From the NCBI RefSeq assembly GCF_018224925.1, contig NZ_JAGTUF010000001.1, positions 62,001 through 126,000 on the forward strand: DNA of 64,000 nt, given 5' to 3'. Numbering within the stretch: the stretch's first letter is position 1; every line of letters starts with the position of its first letter. Positions 16,024 to 25,426 of the stretch are shown piece after piece. The notes below the pieces were generated by a model. It was not told where the DNA came from and searched no databases. It was given only the letters and a program-made list of their open reading frames with translations. The position numbers and the translations under genes were made by a program. The stretch is from Magnetospirillum sulfuroxidans (lineage in GTDB: Bacteria; Pseudomonadota; Alphaproteobacteria; Rhodospirillales; Magnetospirillaceae).

Positions 16024-18531
16024 TCAGACTTTAGCCTCGGAAGCGGCCAGGGTGCGTAGCCGGGCCTTGTTATCGACAATGGCCTGACTGACCGCGACTC
16101 GCAAGTCATGCAATGCCGCGTCGCGGGATAAGCCGATGGTATCGTCTTGTTCCGCCACCGCCATGGCCCGTTCCGCCGCCATGGCCAGGGCGGTCAATCC
16201 CAAGGTGGCGGCGCTGCCCTTGATCCGGTGAGCGATGGCGGCCAGATCCTTGGCGGCGATGGTGTCGGCGGCAAGAATGGCGGCGTGTTCATCCAAGCTG
16301 GCGGCCAGCAAGGTGTGAACCCGGATCATCTGGTCGCGGCCCAACAGGGTCGCCAAGGCGGCGACGGCGTCGCCGGCATCGGCATCGGCATCGGCATCAT
16401 CGTGGTCTTGGCCGCGCGGGCAAAGATCGGCGATGGCGAGACCCCAGGCGGAAACCGGGCTGTCGGCGGCCAAAACCGCATCGGCGCCGCAGGGCTGTTC
16501 GCTTTCATCGGGGGCATAGGCCAGGATCGCTGGAGGCTGGGGGATGGTTTGGCGCAGGCGGATGATGCAATCCGCGCGCGCCTGTGTCGTCAGGGCGATG
16601 ATCAGATCGAAGGGGCGGGCGCGCAGCAGGTTGGCGGCGATAACGGTATCGGCCACCGGAAACACCCGGTGGCCCATGGTGGTCAGCCGCCGGCGCAGGC
16701 CGTTGCTGTCTTCGCCCACCATCAACGCATCGACGCTGATGGTGGGGCCGCCGATCACTTGGGCCATGGCGGCATCCAAGGTCCGGCGTTCCACCGGTTT
16801 GGCCAGATGGCCATTCATGCCGGCGGCGCGACAGCGGGCGGCATCGCCGGGCATGACATTGGCGGTCAGGGCGATGATCGGCACCCTTCCGGCCGGGGCG
16901 GGCAGGGCTCGGATTCGCCGGGTCGCTTCCAGGCCGTCCACTTCCGGCATCTGCATGTCCATCAAGATCAGATCAAAGCCGCCCCCGCGGGCCAGTTCCA
17001 CCGCTTGGGCGCCGTTGACGGCCAAGGTGACGCGGTGGCCGGCGCTTTCCAGCAATCCTTGGGCGACCAGTTGGTTGACCGGATGATCCTCGGCCAGCAG
17101 CACGGAAAGCGGCGGCAAGGACGATTGCGGCGTCGGGCCTAATTCGTCGGCCGGCTGTTGGGCGGCGGCGAAGCCCAGGCGGAAATGAAAGCGGCTGCCT
17201 CGTCCCAAGGTGCTGTCGACGTCGATGTCGCCGCCCAGGCCCTCGACCAGTCTTTTACAGATGATCAGTCCCAGGCCGGTGCCGCCGAATTGCCGACTGA
17301 TGGAGGCGTCGGCCTGGCTGAAAGGCAGGAACAGGCGGGCGCGCTGCGGGGTGTCGATGCCGGGACCGGTATCGGTGACCGAGAATTCGACGCGAATATG
17401 GTCACCGCCGTCATCCAGACGGTCGGCCCGGATAGTGACGCTGCCGGTCTGGGTGAATTTGACGGCATTGCCGATCAGGTTGAACAGAATTTGCCGCAAG
17501 CGTCCGCTGTCGCCGGCAATCCAGTCGGGCAAGCCTGGCGCCATGTTCAGGGTCAGGGCCAAGCCCTTGTCCTTGGCGCGCAATTCCATCAGGGCGATGA
17601 CCCCTTCCAGGGTCGAGCGCAGGTGGAACGGCGCATCCTCGAACTCAAGACGTCCGGCCTCGAGTTTGGAGAAATCCAAGATGTCATCCAAGATCACCTG
17701 CAACCCTTCGGCCGATTGACAGGCGGTTTGCAGGCGGCTGCGTTCGGTTTCCGGCAGCGGGCTTTCCAGCACCAGCCGCACCATTCCCAACACCCCGTTC
17801 ATCGGCGTGCGGATTTCATGGCTCATCACCGCCAGGAAGTCGGCCTTGGTCCGGGCGCCGGCCTCGGCCGCCTCTTTCGCCTCCAGCAGGGTCTGGTTGG
17901 TGTGGCGTTCGCGCTCGATATGCAGGTGTTCCTCGCGCCGCATGCGACCGAACTGGGTGCGGGCGATGCCGCCGACCACATAAGCGACCAGGGTCAGCAG
18001 GAAGATGATGGCCAAATCAAGCGAAGCTTCCGGCTCGGGCCGCAAGACCCCCCAGAACAGCAGGCTGATGCCGGGGGCGAAGGCGGTCAGCGCCGCCGTG
18101 GCGCGAAAGCCGCCCGGCAGAAAGATGAACAGGGCAATGGCGATCAGCGGCAGCAGGGCGCCGCCATGGCGCAGCAGAACCGGATGATTGAAGATCAGCG
18201 CGTTAAGGGCGAAGAAGACGTATTGCTGAAGATGGGTCAGGGCGACGACGCGGCCATAGCTGGGGGCGCGGATGATGGCGGTCATGGCGATGAGGCAAAG
18301 CACGGCGATCAGCAGACGGTCGCCAAGGAAAAACGGCAGCATGTCGGCGGGCAGCGTCATCAGATCCAGCGGTGCGAAGCTGAGACTGGTCAAGGTGGTG
18401 GCGACCACGCACAGGCGTGCGGCTTCCATGGCGCGTTGGGTCGAGCCCTGGGTAAATGAATGTTCCTGCCGGGGATCGGCGAATTCGCCGGTCCACGAGA
18501 TTTTCGCCATCATGTGCGGATCGCTGATCAT
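16024..18531 (-). CDS. Hybrid sensor histidine kinase with receiver, pseudo-receiver and Hpt domains
   Basis: 835-residue membrane kinase. About six hydrophobic segments occupy residues 40-190 (an MASE-like sensor with little periplasmic loop), followed by a short coiled segment. HisKA has SHEIRTPMNGVLG near 236, and the ATPase domain has NLIGNAVKFT, DTGPGI and GGTGLGL. The first receiver (about 470-590) has LLAEDHPVNQ and the phosphoacceptor in LILMDMQMPEVDG. A second receiver-like region has FDLIIALTTQ where the Asp should be, so it is degenerate. The Hpt domain near the C-terminus has AHRIKGSAATLG. The adjacent regulator four bases downstream is the likely output. Confidence 0.87.
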   Translation of the reverse strand: MISDPHMMAKISWTGEFADPRQEHSFTQGSTQRAMEAARLCVVATTLTSLSFAPLDLMTLPADMLPFFLGDRLLIAVLCLIAMTAIIRAPSYGRVVALTHLQQYVFFALNALIFNHPVLLRHGGALLPLIAIALFIFLPGGFRATAALTAFAPGISLLFWGVLRPEPEASLDLAIIFLLTLVAYVVGGIARTQFGRMRREEHLHIERERHTNQTLLEAKEAAEAGARTKADFLAVMSHEIRTPMNGVLGMVRLVLESPLPETERSRLQTACQSAEGLQVILDDILDFSKLEAGRLEFEDAPFHLRSTLEGVIALMELRAKDKGLALTLNMAPGLPDWIAGDSGRLRQILFNLIGNAVKFTQTGSVTIRADRLDDGGDHIRVEFSVTDTGPGIDTPQRARLFLPFSQADASISRQFGGTGLGLIICKRLVEGLGGDIDVDSTLGRGSRFHFRLGFAAAQQPADELGPTPQSSLPPLSVLLAEDHPVNQLVAQGLLESAGHRVTLAVNGAQAVELARGGGFDLILMDMQMPEVDGLEATRRIRALPAPAGRVPIIALTANVMPGDAARCRAAGMNGHLAKPVERRTLDAAMAQVIGGPTISVDALMVGEDSNGLRRRLTTMGHRVFPVADTVIAANLLRARPFDLIIALTTQARADCIIRLRQTIPQPPAILAYAPDESEQPCGADAVLAADSPVSAWGLAIADLCPRGQDHDDADADADAGDAVAALATLLGRDQMIRVHTLLAASLDEHAAILAADTIAAKDLAAIAHRIKGSAATLGLTALAMAAERAMAVAEQDDTIGLSRDAALHDLRVAVSQAIVDNKARLRTLAASEAKV
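16375..16398. repeat. Hexanucleotide tandem repeat in the hybrid kinase linker
   Basis: Four perfect copies of GGCATC encode an Asp-Ala-Asp-Ala run on the reverse strand, between the pseudo-receiver and the Hpt domain. In-frame copy-number change would only alter linker length. Confidence 0.85.
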
Positions 18532-18630
18532 GGCGCACCCTTGTCCAATCCGGCGGCGTCGTCAAGCGGCGGCGCTTGCGTTGAAGCTGGGGGGCGGCGA
18601 CAATTCCCCTTCGTTGGAAGGTATTTCCCC

Positions 18631-19605
18631 ATGCTTCGCAAGTTTCAGTATCTGTTGGCCTTGGCGCGCGAACGGCATTTCGGTCGAGCGGCGGCGTTGT
18701 GCAGCGTGGCGCAGCCGACGCTGTCCAATGCCATCCGCCAGTTGGAGGAGGATTTGCGCGTCCCCATCGTCGAGCGCGGCCATCGCTTCGTCAAGCTCAC
18801 CCCCGAAGGGGAAAAGGTGTTGGAATACGCCCGGCGCATTTGCGGCGATTTCGACTCGCTGGTGCAGGATCTCGGCGCCCCCGGTCAGGACCTGTCGGGC
18901 CAATTACGGTTGGGGGTTATCCCCACCGCCTTGCCCATGGTCGCCCATCTGGTCACCCCCTTTGCCGCCCGTCACCCCGGAATCCGCATTTCCATCGTCT
19001 CGCTGTCGTCGCGGCAAATCCAGCGCGGGTTGGATAATTTCGAGCTGGATGCCGGCATCACCTATCTGGACAACGAGCCGCTGACCGGCGTGCGCATGCA
19101 GCCGCTCTATTCCGAGCGCTATTTCCTGTTGACGCAAAAACAAGCGGCACAGCACGAGCGCGGCGACATCACCTGGGCCGAGGCCGCCCATCTGCCGCTG
19201 TGTCTGTTGACCCCGGACATGCAGAACCGCCGCATCGCCGATGCCGCTTTTTTGATGGCCGGACACAAGGTCAGTCCGGCGGTGGAAACCAATTCGTTGA
19301 TCAATATCTTCACTGCGGTTCGTCATGGGCCATGGTCCAGCATCGTTCCGGGCCAGTTGCTGGCGCTGTTGCCGCTGCCAGAGGACTTGATAGCTTTTCC
19401 CTTGGTAACACCAGATGTGACCTATGTCGTCGGTATCGTCTACGCCGATCGTTCGCCGGTGGTTCCAGCGGCCAAAGCCCTTGCTGCAGTTGCGTCCTTG
19501 GAGAAACTGGCATCTAGGATACCTCTCATTGTCAAGGAGGCTTTGGCCCGGAATGGCATCCTTTGGACGGCCACACGAGCCACCCGCATGGGCGGGGATC
19601 AATAG
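18631..19605 (+). CDS. LysR-family transcriptional regulator (FdsR-like candidate)
   Basis: 324-residue LysR regulator. The N-terminal winged helix has FGRAAALCSVAQPTLSNAIR with the recognition helix. The effector-binding domain starts near residue 90 (LRLGVIPTALPMVAHL). The ATG at 18631 follows TTGGAAGG; the open frame extends upstream without support. It lies just before and in the same direction as the fdsGBA formate dehydrogenase genes. In Cupriavidus a LysR protein (FdsR) controls fds, so the same role is inferred here. A T-N11-A palindrome overlaps its stop codon. Confidence 0.85.
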   Translation: MLRKFQYLLALARERHFGRAAALCSVAQPTLSNAIRQLEEDLRVPIVERGHRFVKLTPEGEKVLEYARRICGDFDSLVQDLGAPGQDLSGQLRLGVIPTALPMVAHLVTPFAARHPGIRISIVSLSSRQIQRGLDNFELDAGITYLDNEPLTGVRMQPLYSERYFLLTQKQAAQHERGDITWAEAAHLPLCLLTPDMQNRRIADAAFLMAGHKVSPAVETNSLINIFTAVRHGPWSSIVPGQLLALLPLPEDLIAFPLVTPDVTYVVGIVYADRSPVVPAAKALAAVASLEKLASRIPLIVKEALARNGILWTATRATRMGGDQ

Positions 19606-19616
19606 CTATTTGCTAT
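19602..19616. promoter_or_regulatory. LysR-type T-N11-A box upstream of fdsG
   Basis: ATAGC-TATTT-GCTAT has perfect 5-base arms and fits the LysR T-N11-A binding pattern. It overlaps the stop codon of the LysR gene and lies 126 bases before fdsG, a usual distance for an activator recognition site. Confidence 0.45.
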
Positions 19617-19638
19617 CGCAGCATGGGGATTTTGTATT

Positions 19639-19663
19639 TGAAACCCGCGTCCGATTTGTTTCA
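19639..19663. promoter_or_regulatory. Second inverted repeat in the fds promoter region
   Basis: TGAAAC (19639-19644) and GTTTCA (19658-19663) are perfect 6-base inverted arms with a 13-base gap, 79 bases before the fdsG start. It could be a second regulator site; LysR proteins commonly contact two sites. Confidence 0.3.
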
Positions 19664-19741
19664 GGGTATCGCCAAGGATAGTTCGGCGATGGCTTAAAGC
19701 CGCTCCGGAAACAAAAACAGCGACAGGGAGCACCCCAACTG

Positions 19742-20197
19742 ATGACAGCCGCCTGGAATGCGGATCGTGCCCGCGCCATTATCGACAACCATCGTGGTTT
19801 GCGCGGGGCCTTGTTGCCGATCCTGCACGCCGTGCAAGAGGAATTCGGCTATGTCGACGCGGCGGCGATTCCGCTGCTGGCCGAAGCGCTGAACCTGTCC
19901 CAAGCCGATGTCCATGGCGTCATCAGCTTTTACCACGAATTCCGCCACACCCGGCCCGGCCGCCATGTGGTCAAGATCTGCGTCGCCGAGGCCTGTCAGG
20001 CGCGCGGCTCGGCCGCGCTGGTCGATTACCTGAAAACCAAGCTGGGCATCGGTCTGGGCGAAACCGCCGCCGATGGCTCGTTCACCTTGGAAGCGGTGTA
20101 TTGCCTGGGCAATTGCGCCCTGGGGCCGTCGGCACAGGTCGATGAGCGTCTGCTCGGGCGTCTGAGCCCGGCCCGTATCGATGGAGCCCTGGCATGA
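19742..20197 (+). CDS. fdsG: NAD-dependent formate dehydrogenase gamma subunit
   Basis: 151-residue NuoE-like [2Fe-2S] subunit that passes electrons within the soluble Mo-containing FdsGBA formate dehydrogenase. A helical N-terminal region is followed by a thioredoxin-like fold with cluster cysteines in CVAEACQ and CLGNCALGP. Its stop overlaps the fdsB start (ATGA). The order G-B-A with an fdhD gene after it is the fds arrangement, which separates it from complex I nuoE. Confidence 0.93.
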   Translation: MTAAWNADRARAIIDNHRGLRGALLPILHAVQEEFGYVDAAAIPLLAEALNLSQADVHGVISFYHEFRHTRPGRHVVKICVAEACQARGSAALVDYLKTKLGIGLGETAADGSFTLEAVYCLGNCALGPSAQVDERLLGRLSPARIDGALA

Positions 20198-21747
20198 AGC
20201 CGATCACCGTCTATGTCCCCTGCGATGCCGCCGCCTTGTCGGTCGGCGCCGACGATGTCGCCGCCGCCATCGCCGCCGAAGCCTTGGCCCGGCATCGGCC
20301 GGTCACGATCATCCGCAACGGTTCGCGCGGCATGCTGTGGTTGGAACCGCTGGTCGAGGTGGTCACCGAACAGGGCCGCGTCGCCTTTGGTCCGGTGACG
20401 GCCGACGCGGTGGCCGAATTGTTCGATGCCGGTTTTCTCGATGGACAGCCCCATCCGTTGGGCCATGGCCTGACCGAGGAAATGGCCTTCTTGAAGCATC
20501 AGCAACGGCTGACTTTCGCTCGCTGCGGCGTTACCGATCCGGTGTCGGTGGAAGATTACCGCGCCCATGGCGGCTTTGTCGGGCTGGAACGGGCCTTGAC
20601 CCTGAGCCCGGCCGAGATCGTTGCCGAAGTGACCCAATCGGGTCTGCGCGGTCGCGGCGGCGCCGGCTTCCCCACCGGCATCAAGTGGAACACGGTGCTG
20701 AACGCCAGCGCGCAGGAAAAGTTCATTTGCTGCAACGCCGACGAAGGCGATAGCGGCACCTTTGCCGACCGCATGATCATCGAGGGCGATCCCTTCTTGC
20801 TGATCGAGGGCATGACCATCGCCGCCATGGCGGTGGGGGCCCGGCAGGGCTATATCTACCTGCGCTCTGAATATCCCCATGCCGCCGCCACCTTGCGTGA
20901 GGCCATTCGCCGCGCCTATGAACAAGATTGGCTGGGCGAAAACATCCATGGCTCGGGTCACGATTTCCATTTGGAAGTGCGGCTGGGGGCCGGCTCTTAC
21001 GTGTGTGGCGAGGAAACCGCCATGCTGGAAAGCCTGGAAGGCAAGCGCGGCATCGTCCGCGCCAAGCCGCCGGTGCCGGCGCTGCACGGGCTGTTCGGAC
21101 AGCCGACCGTCATCAACAATGTGCTGACCTTGACGTCGGTGCCGGTGGTGCTGGCCAAAGGGGCCGATTACTACCGCGATTTCGGCGCCGGCCGTTCGCA
21201 CGGCACGCAGCCATTTCAATTGGCCGGCAATATTCAGCGCGGCGGTTTGGTCGAACTGGCCTTTGGCGTCAGCTTGCACGATCTGATTTATCGCTTCGGC
21301 GGCGGCACCGCCTCGGGCCGGCCGCTGCGGGCCATCCAGGTGGGGGGGCCGCTGGGGGCTTATATTCCGGCAAGCCAATTGGGCATGGCCGCCGATTACG
21401 AATCCATGGCCGAAGCCGGGGCCATGCTTGGCCATGGCGGCATCGTCGTGTTCGATGACAGCGTGCGCATGGACCGCATGGCCCATTTCGCCATGGATTT
21501 CTGCGTCGTCGAATCGTGCGGCAAATGCACGCCGTGCCGCATCGGCGCGGTGCGCGGCCGCGAAGTGCTGGAAAAAATCGTCGCCGGCCAGGACGTCGCC
21601 GACAATCTGGCCTTGCTGCAAGATTTGTGCACGGTGATGGCCGATGGCTCCATGTGCGCCATGGGCGGTCTGACGCCGTTGCCGGTGCGCAGCGCCATTC
21701 GTCATTTCCCCGAAGATTTCGCCCCAATTCCGGAGGGCTTGGCATGA
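20194..21747 (+). CDS. fdsB: NAD-dependent formate dehydrogenase beta (diaphorase) subunit
   Basis: 517-residue flavoprotein that carries FMN, an Fe-S cluster and the NAD site. Residues 1-100 form a thioredoxin-like NuoE-type domain lacking cluster cysteines. The NuoF-like part has GLRGRGGAGFPTGIKW (nucleotide/FMN loop), ADEGDSGTFADR, GAGSYVCGEETA, and the [4Fe-4S] motif ESCGKCTPCRIG near residue 440. It overlaps fdsA by ATGA. Together with FdsG it forms the NADH-producing module. Confidence 0.94.
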   Translation: MKPITVYVPCDAAALSVGADDVAAAIAAEALARHRPVTIIRNGSRGMLWLEPLVEVVTEQGRVAFGPVTADAVAELFDAGFLDGQPHPLGHGLTEEMAFLKHQQRLTFARCGVTDPVSVEDYRAHGGFVGLERALTLSPAEIVAEVTQSGLRGRGGAGFPTGIKWNTVLNASAQEKFICCNADEGDSGTFADRMIIEGDPFLLIEGMTIAAMAVGARQGYIYLRSEYPHAAATLREAIRRAYEQDWLGENIHGSGHDFHLEVRLGAGSYVCGEETAMLESLEGKRGIVRAKPPVPALHGLFGQPTVINNVLTLTSVPVVLAKGADYYRDFGAGRSHGTQPFQLAGNIQRGGLVELAFGVSLHDLIYRFGGGTASGRPLRAIQVGGPLGAYIPASQLGMAADYESMAEAGAMLGHGGIVVFDDSVRMDRMAHFAMDFCVVESCGKCTPCRIGAVRGREVLEKIVAGQDVADNLALLQDLCTVMADGSMCAMGGLTPLPVRSAIRHFPEDFAPIPEGLA

Positions 21748-24530
21748 GCTTGTCTTGCAAGGATTTCGGCACGCCGAAAAGCGATAACGCCCAGATGGTC
21801 AACGTCACCATCGACGGTCATCAGGTCGCGGTGCCGGAAGGCACCTCGGTCATGCGCGCCGCCGCCGAGGCTGGGATCATGATCCCCAAGTTGTGCGCCA
21901 CCGATTCGGTCGAACCGTTCGGGTCGTGCCGGCTGTGTCTGGTGGAAATCACCGGGCGCAAGGGCACGCCGGCTTCGTGCACCACCCCCGTGGCCGACGG
22001 CATGAACGTGTGCACCAACAACCCGCGCCTGTCGGCCCTGCGCAAGGGGGTGATGGAGCTGTACATCTCGGACCATCCGCTGGATTGTCTGACCTGCGCC
22101 GCCAATGGCGATTGCGAATTGCAAGATATGGCCGGCACCGTCGGTCTGCGCCAGGTGCGCTATGGTTTCGACGGCGCCAACCATTTGGCCGAGGCCAAGG
22201 ATACCAGCAATCCCTATTTCTCCTATGACCCGAGCAAATGCATCGTTTGCTCGCGCTGTGTCCGCGCCTGTTCGGAAATTCAAGGCACTTTCGCCCTGAC
22301 CATCGCCGGCCGAGGCTTTGAGTCGCGGGTCAAGCCCGGCCCGGCCCTGGATTTCATGGGCTCGGAATGCGTGTCGTGCGGCGCCTGCGTCCAGGCCTGC
22401 CCGACCGCCACCTTGATTGAAAAGTCGGTCCTGCGTTTGGGCCAGCCCGAACACGCGGTGGAAACCACCTGCGCCTATTGCGGCGTCGGCTGCTCGTTCC
22501 GCGCCGAGATGCAGGGCGATACCGTGGTGCGCATGGTGCCGTCGAAGGATGGCGGCGCCAACCAGGGACATTCCTGCGTCAAGGGGCGGTTCGCCTGGGG
22601 CTATGCCAGCCACAAGGACCGGCAGTTGAAGCCGATGATCCGGGCCAGCATCACCGATCCGTGGAAGGTTGTGGAATGGGACGAGGCCATCGCCTATACG
22701 GCGGCCAAGTTCCGTGAAGTGCAAGACCGTCATGGTCCGCGCTCCATTGGCGGCATCACCTCGTCACGGTGCACCAACGAAGAAATCTACGCGGTGCAAA
22801 AGATGATCCGCGCCGGTTTCGGCAACAACAACGTCGATACCTGCGCCCGTGTTTGCCATTCGCCCACCGGCTATGGTCTCAAGCAGACCTATGGCACCTC
22901 GGCCGGGACCCAGGATTTCAAAAGCGTCGATCATTGCGATGTTATCGTGGTCATGGGCGCCAACCCCACCGCCGGCCATCCGGTCTTCGCCTCGCGGCTT
23001 AAGCGCCGGGTGCGCCAGGGGGCCAAGCTGATCGTGATCGATCCGCGCGCCATCGAGCTGGTCAAAAGCCCCCATGTCGCCGCCGATCATTACCTGCAAT
23101 TGCAGCCCGGCACCAATGTCGCCATGGTCAACGCCCTGGCCCATGTCATCGTCACCGAAGGGCTGGTGAAGACTGATTTCGTCGCCGAACGCTGCGATCT
23201 CATCAATTTCCAGCAATGGGCCGATTTCGTCGCCGAGGACCGTCATTCGCCGGAAGCCCTGGAAAGCATCACCGGGGTGGCGGCGGCGGAAGTGCGCGCC
23301 GTCGCCCGGCTGTACGCCACCGGCGGCAACGCCGCCATTTATTACGGCCTGGGGGTGACCGAGCACAGCCAAGGCTCGACCACCGTCATGGGCATCGCCA
23401 ATCTGGCCATGGCCACCGGCAATGTCGGCCGTATCGGCGTCGGCGTTAATCCTTTGCGTGGGCAAAACAACGTTCAGGGCTCGTGCGATATGGGCTCGTT
23501 CCCGCATGAATTTTCCGGCTACCGCGAGGTCAAGGACGATTCGGTGCGGGCTTTGTTCGAAGTGGTGTGGGGGCGCGAACTGGATTCAGAGCCGGGCCTG
23601 CGCATCCCCAATATGTTCGACCAATCCCTGCATGGCCATTTCAAGGGCATGTTCGTCCACGGCGAGGACATCGCTCAATCCGATCCCAACACCAACCATG
23701 TGACGGCGGCGCTTGAGGCGCTGGAGTTCCTGGTGGTCCAAGATCTGTTCCTGAACGAGACTTCGGCTTACGCCCATGTCTTCTTGCCCGGCACCTCGTT
23801 CCTGGAAAAGGACGGCACCTTCACCAATGCCGAGCGGCGCATCAACCGGGTGCGTCCGGCCATGGCGCCGCGCAGCGGCTTGCATGAATGGCAGGTGGTC
23901 GCCGCCATCGCCACCGCCATGGGCTATCCCATGCATTGGCAATCCGGCGCCGACATCATGGCGGAAATCGCCCGCGTCACCCCCAGCTTCAAGGGCGTCA
24001 GCTTCGAACGGCTGGACCGCGTCGGCAGCCTGCAATGGCCGGTGACCGACGCCGCCCCCGACGGTACCCCGATCATGCATGTGGATGGTTTCGTCCGCGG
24101 CAAGGGCAATTTCGTCCTGACCGAGTTCGTGCCGACCGAGGAACAGACCTCGCGCTTCTTCCCGCTGATCCTGACCACCGGGCGCATCTTGTCGCAATAC
24201 AATGTCGGCGCCCAAACCCGGCGCACCGACAACGTCGCCTGGCACCCCGAGGATGTGCTGGAAATCCATCCCTTTGACGCCGAACAGCGCGGCATCGCCG
24301 CTGGCGACATGGTGTCCCTGGCCAGCCGCATGGGGGCGACGTCGTTGCGCGCCGATATCACCGAAAGGGTGCCGCAGGGGGTGGTCTACACCACCTTCCA
24401 CCATCCGGTGACCGGGGCCAACGTGGTGACCACCGATCAGTCGGATTGGGCGACCAATTGCCCGGAATACAAGGTCACCGCCGTTCAGGTCAGTGTCGCC
24501 AACCATCTGCTTACTCTTGTGGCCGAATAG
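21744..24530 (+). CDS. fdsA: NAD-dependent formate dehydrogenase alpha (catalytic) subunit
   Basis: 928-residue catalytic subunit that oxidises formate to CO2 at a bis-MGD molybdenum centre. From the N-terminus: NuoG-like [2Fe-2S] cysteines (FGSCRLCLVEI), the His/Cys cluster region DHPLDCLTCAANGDCEL, two [4Fe-4S] motifs (CIVCSRCVRAC, CVSCGACVQAC), CAYCGVGC, then the molybdopterin domains. The probable Mo ligand is Cys371 in RVCHSPTGYG, so the enzyme uses Cys and not selenocysteine. GANPTAGHP and PLRGQNNVQG are typical of the family. The ATG at 21744 overlaps the fdsB stop; the longer frame upstream runs through fdsB and is not used. Confidence 0.95.
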   Translation: MSLSCKDFGTPKSDNAQMVNVTIDGHQVAVPEGTSVMRAAAEAGIMIPKLCATDSVEPFGSCRLCLVEITGRKGTPASCTTPVADGMNVCTNNPRLSALRKGVMELYISDHPLDCLTCAANGDCELQDMAGTVGLRQVRYGFDGANHLAEAKDTSNPYFSYDPSKCIVCSRCVRACSEIQGTFALTIAGRGFESRVKPGPALDFMGSECVSCGACVQACPTATLIEKSVLRLGQPEHAVETTCAYCGVGCSFRAEMQGDTVVRMVPSKDGGANQGHSCVKGRFAWGYASHKDRQLKPMIRASITDPWKVVEWDEAIAYTAAKFREVQDRHGPRSIGGITSSRCTNEEIYAVQKMIRAGFGNNNVDTCARVCHSPTGYGLKQTYGTSAGTQDFKSVDHCDVIVVMGANPTAGHPVFASRLKRRVRQGAKLIVIDPRAIELVKSPHVAADHYLQLQPGTNVAMVNALAHVIVTEGLVKTDFVAERCDLINFQQWADFVAEDRHSPEALESITGVAAAEVRAVARLYATGGNAAIYYGLGVTEHSQGSTTVMGIANLAMATGNVGRIGVGVNPLRGQNNVQGSCDMGSFPHEFSGYREVKDDSVRALFEVVWGRELDSEPGLRIPNMFDQSLHGHFKGMFVHGEDIAQSDPNTNHVTAALEALEFLVVQDLFLNETSAYAHVFLPGTSFLEKDGTFTNAERRINRVRPAMAPRSGLHEWQVVAAIATAMGYPMHWQSGADIMAEIARVTPSFKGVSFERLDRVGSLQWPVTDAAPDGTPIMHVDGFVRGKGNFVLTEFVPTEEQTSRFFPLILTTGRILSQYNVGAQTRRTDNVAWHPEDVLEIHPFDAEQRGIAAGDMVSLASRMGATSLRADITERVPQGVVYTTFHHPVTGANVVTTDQSDWATNCPEYKVTAVQVSVANHLLTLVAE

Positions 24531-24539
24531 GAAATGGCC

Positions 24540-25376
24540 ATGACCCGCCCCCCCACGATCCCCGATCCCGACGACGCCCCGGCGGCGGAAGCCGGCCCGC
24601 GGGATTGTTCGGTGGCGGCGCGCGGCACCAGCTATCGCACCTTGGCGGTGACCGAGCCGGTTGAATGGCAATTGCCCGAGGAAGAGCCGGTGGCCCTGGT
24701 CTATAACCGCCGCTCTTTCGCCGTCATGCTGGCCAGCCCGGCCGATCTGGACGATTTCGGCCTGGGTTTTTCGCTGTCCGAACGCATCATCGCCAATGCG
24801 GCGGAGATGCGGGAGATCAAGGTTCAGCGGCTGGAAGCCGGGCTGTCGGTGCAGATGATGATCCCCTCAATGCGCGCCGCCGCCCTGATGGGGCGGCGCC
24901 GCGCCATCGAAGGACGATCGGGCTGCGGTCTGTGCGGCATCGAAAGCCTGGAGGCTTTGCGTCAACCGTTGAGCCCGGTCACCGCCCCGACGGTGACGGC
25001 GGCGGCCATCGCTCGTGGCCTCGAGGAATTGCGCGAGCATCAGCCCATGCGGGCGAGGAATTATTCTGTCCATGGCGCCGCCTGGTGTGATCGCCAAGGC
25101 AATATCGTGCTGGCCCGCGAGGATGTCGGCCGGCATTCGGCCTTGGACAAGTTGATCGGCGCCATGAGCCGCGCCGGGCTGGAAAGCGCCGACGGTTTCG
25201 CCGTGCTGTCCAGCCGCTGCGGTTTCGAACTGGTGCAAAAAGCGACGGCGGTGGGTATTGGCCTGCTGGCGTCGGTGTCCGCTCCGACCACCATGGCGTT
25301 ATCCATGGCTCGGCAGGCGGGGATGTCCCTGGCGGTTTCGGCAAGGGGCAAGGCTGTGGTGTTGTTGGATCGATAA
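24540..25376 (+). CDS. fdhD: FdhD/FdsC sulfurtransferase for formate dehydrogenase maturation
   Basis: FdhD proteins bind bis-MGD and deliver sulfur from a desulfurase to the cofactor, which is needed for an active formate dehydrogenase. The conserved CxxC loop is CGLCG near residue 120, and DVGRHSALDKL and SSRCGFELVQKA complete the signature. Of two ATGs, 24540 has AGGA seven bases upstream, while 24534 would be only one base from it. It follows fdsA closely, in the place of fdsC. The small fdsD gene of other operons is absent after it. Confidence 0.9.
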   Translation: MTRPPTIPDPDDAPAAEAGPRDCSVAARGTSYRTLAVTEPVEWQLPEEEPVALVYNRRSFAVMLASPADLDDFGLGFSLSERIIANAAEMREIKVQRLEAGLSVQMMIPSMRAAALMGRRRAIEGRSGCGLCGIESLEALRQPLSPVTAPTVTAAAIARGLEELREHQPMRARNYSVHGAAWCDRQGNIVLAREDVGRHSALDKLIGAMSRAGLESADGFAVLSSRCGFELVQKATAVGIGLLASVSAPTTMALSMARQAGMSLAVSARGKAVVLLDR

Positions 25377-25426
25377 ATGAGCTAAAGACCGCCAATATGA
25401 GCGGTCCACAGGGGAGGAAGTACCAC

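Noticed and set aside
17158-18459. 433-residue forward frame over the hybrid kinase
   Set aside because: Opposite strand of a complete kinase gene; no domain and no ribosome-binding site.
20026-21705. 559-residue reverse-strand frame over fdsB
   Set aside because: Antisense to a gene with complete NuoF-like motifs; composition is typical of a GC-driven spurious frame.
21516-21743. N-terminal extension of FdsA
   Set aside because: The added residues are an off-frame reading of fdsB; ATG 21744 overlaps the fdsB stop as in the rest of the operon.
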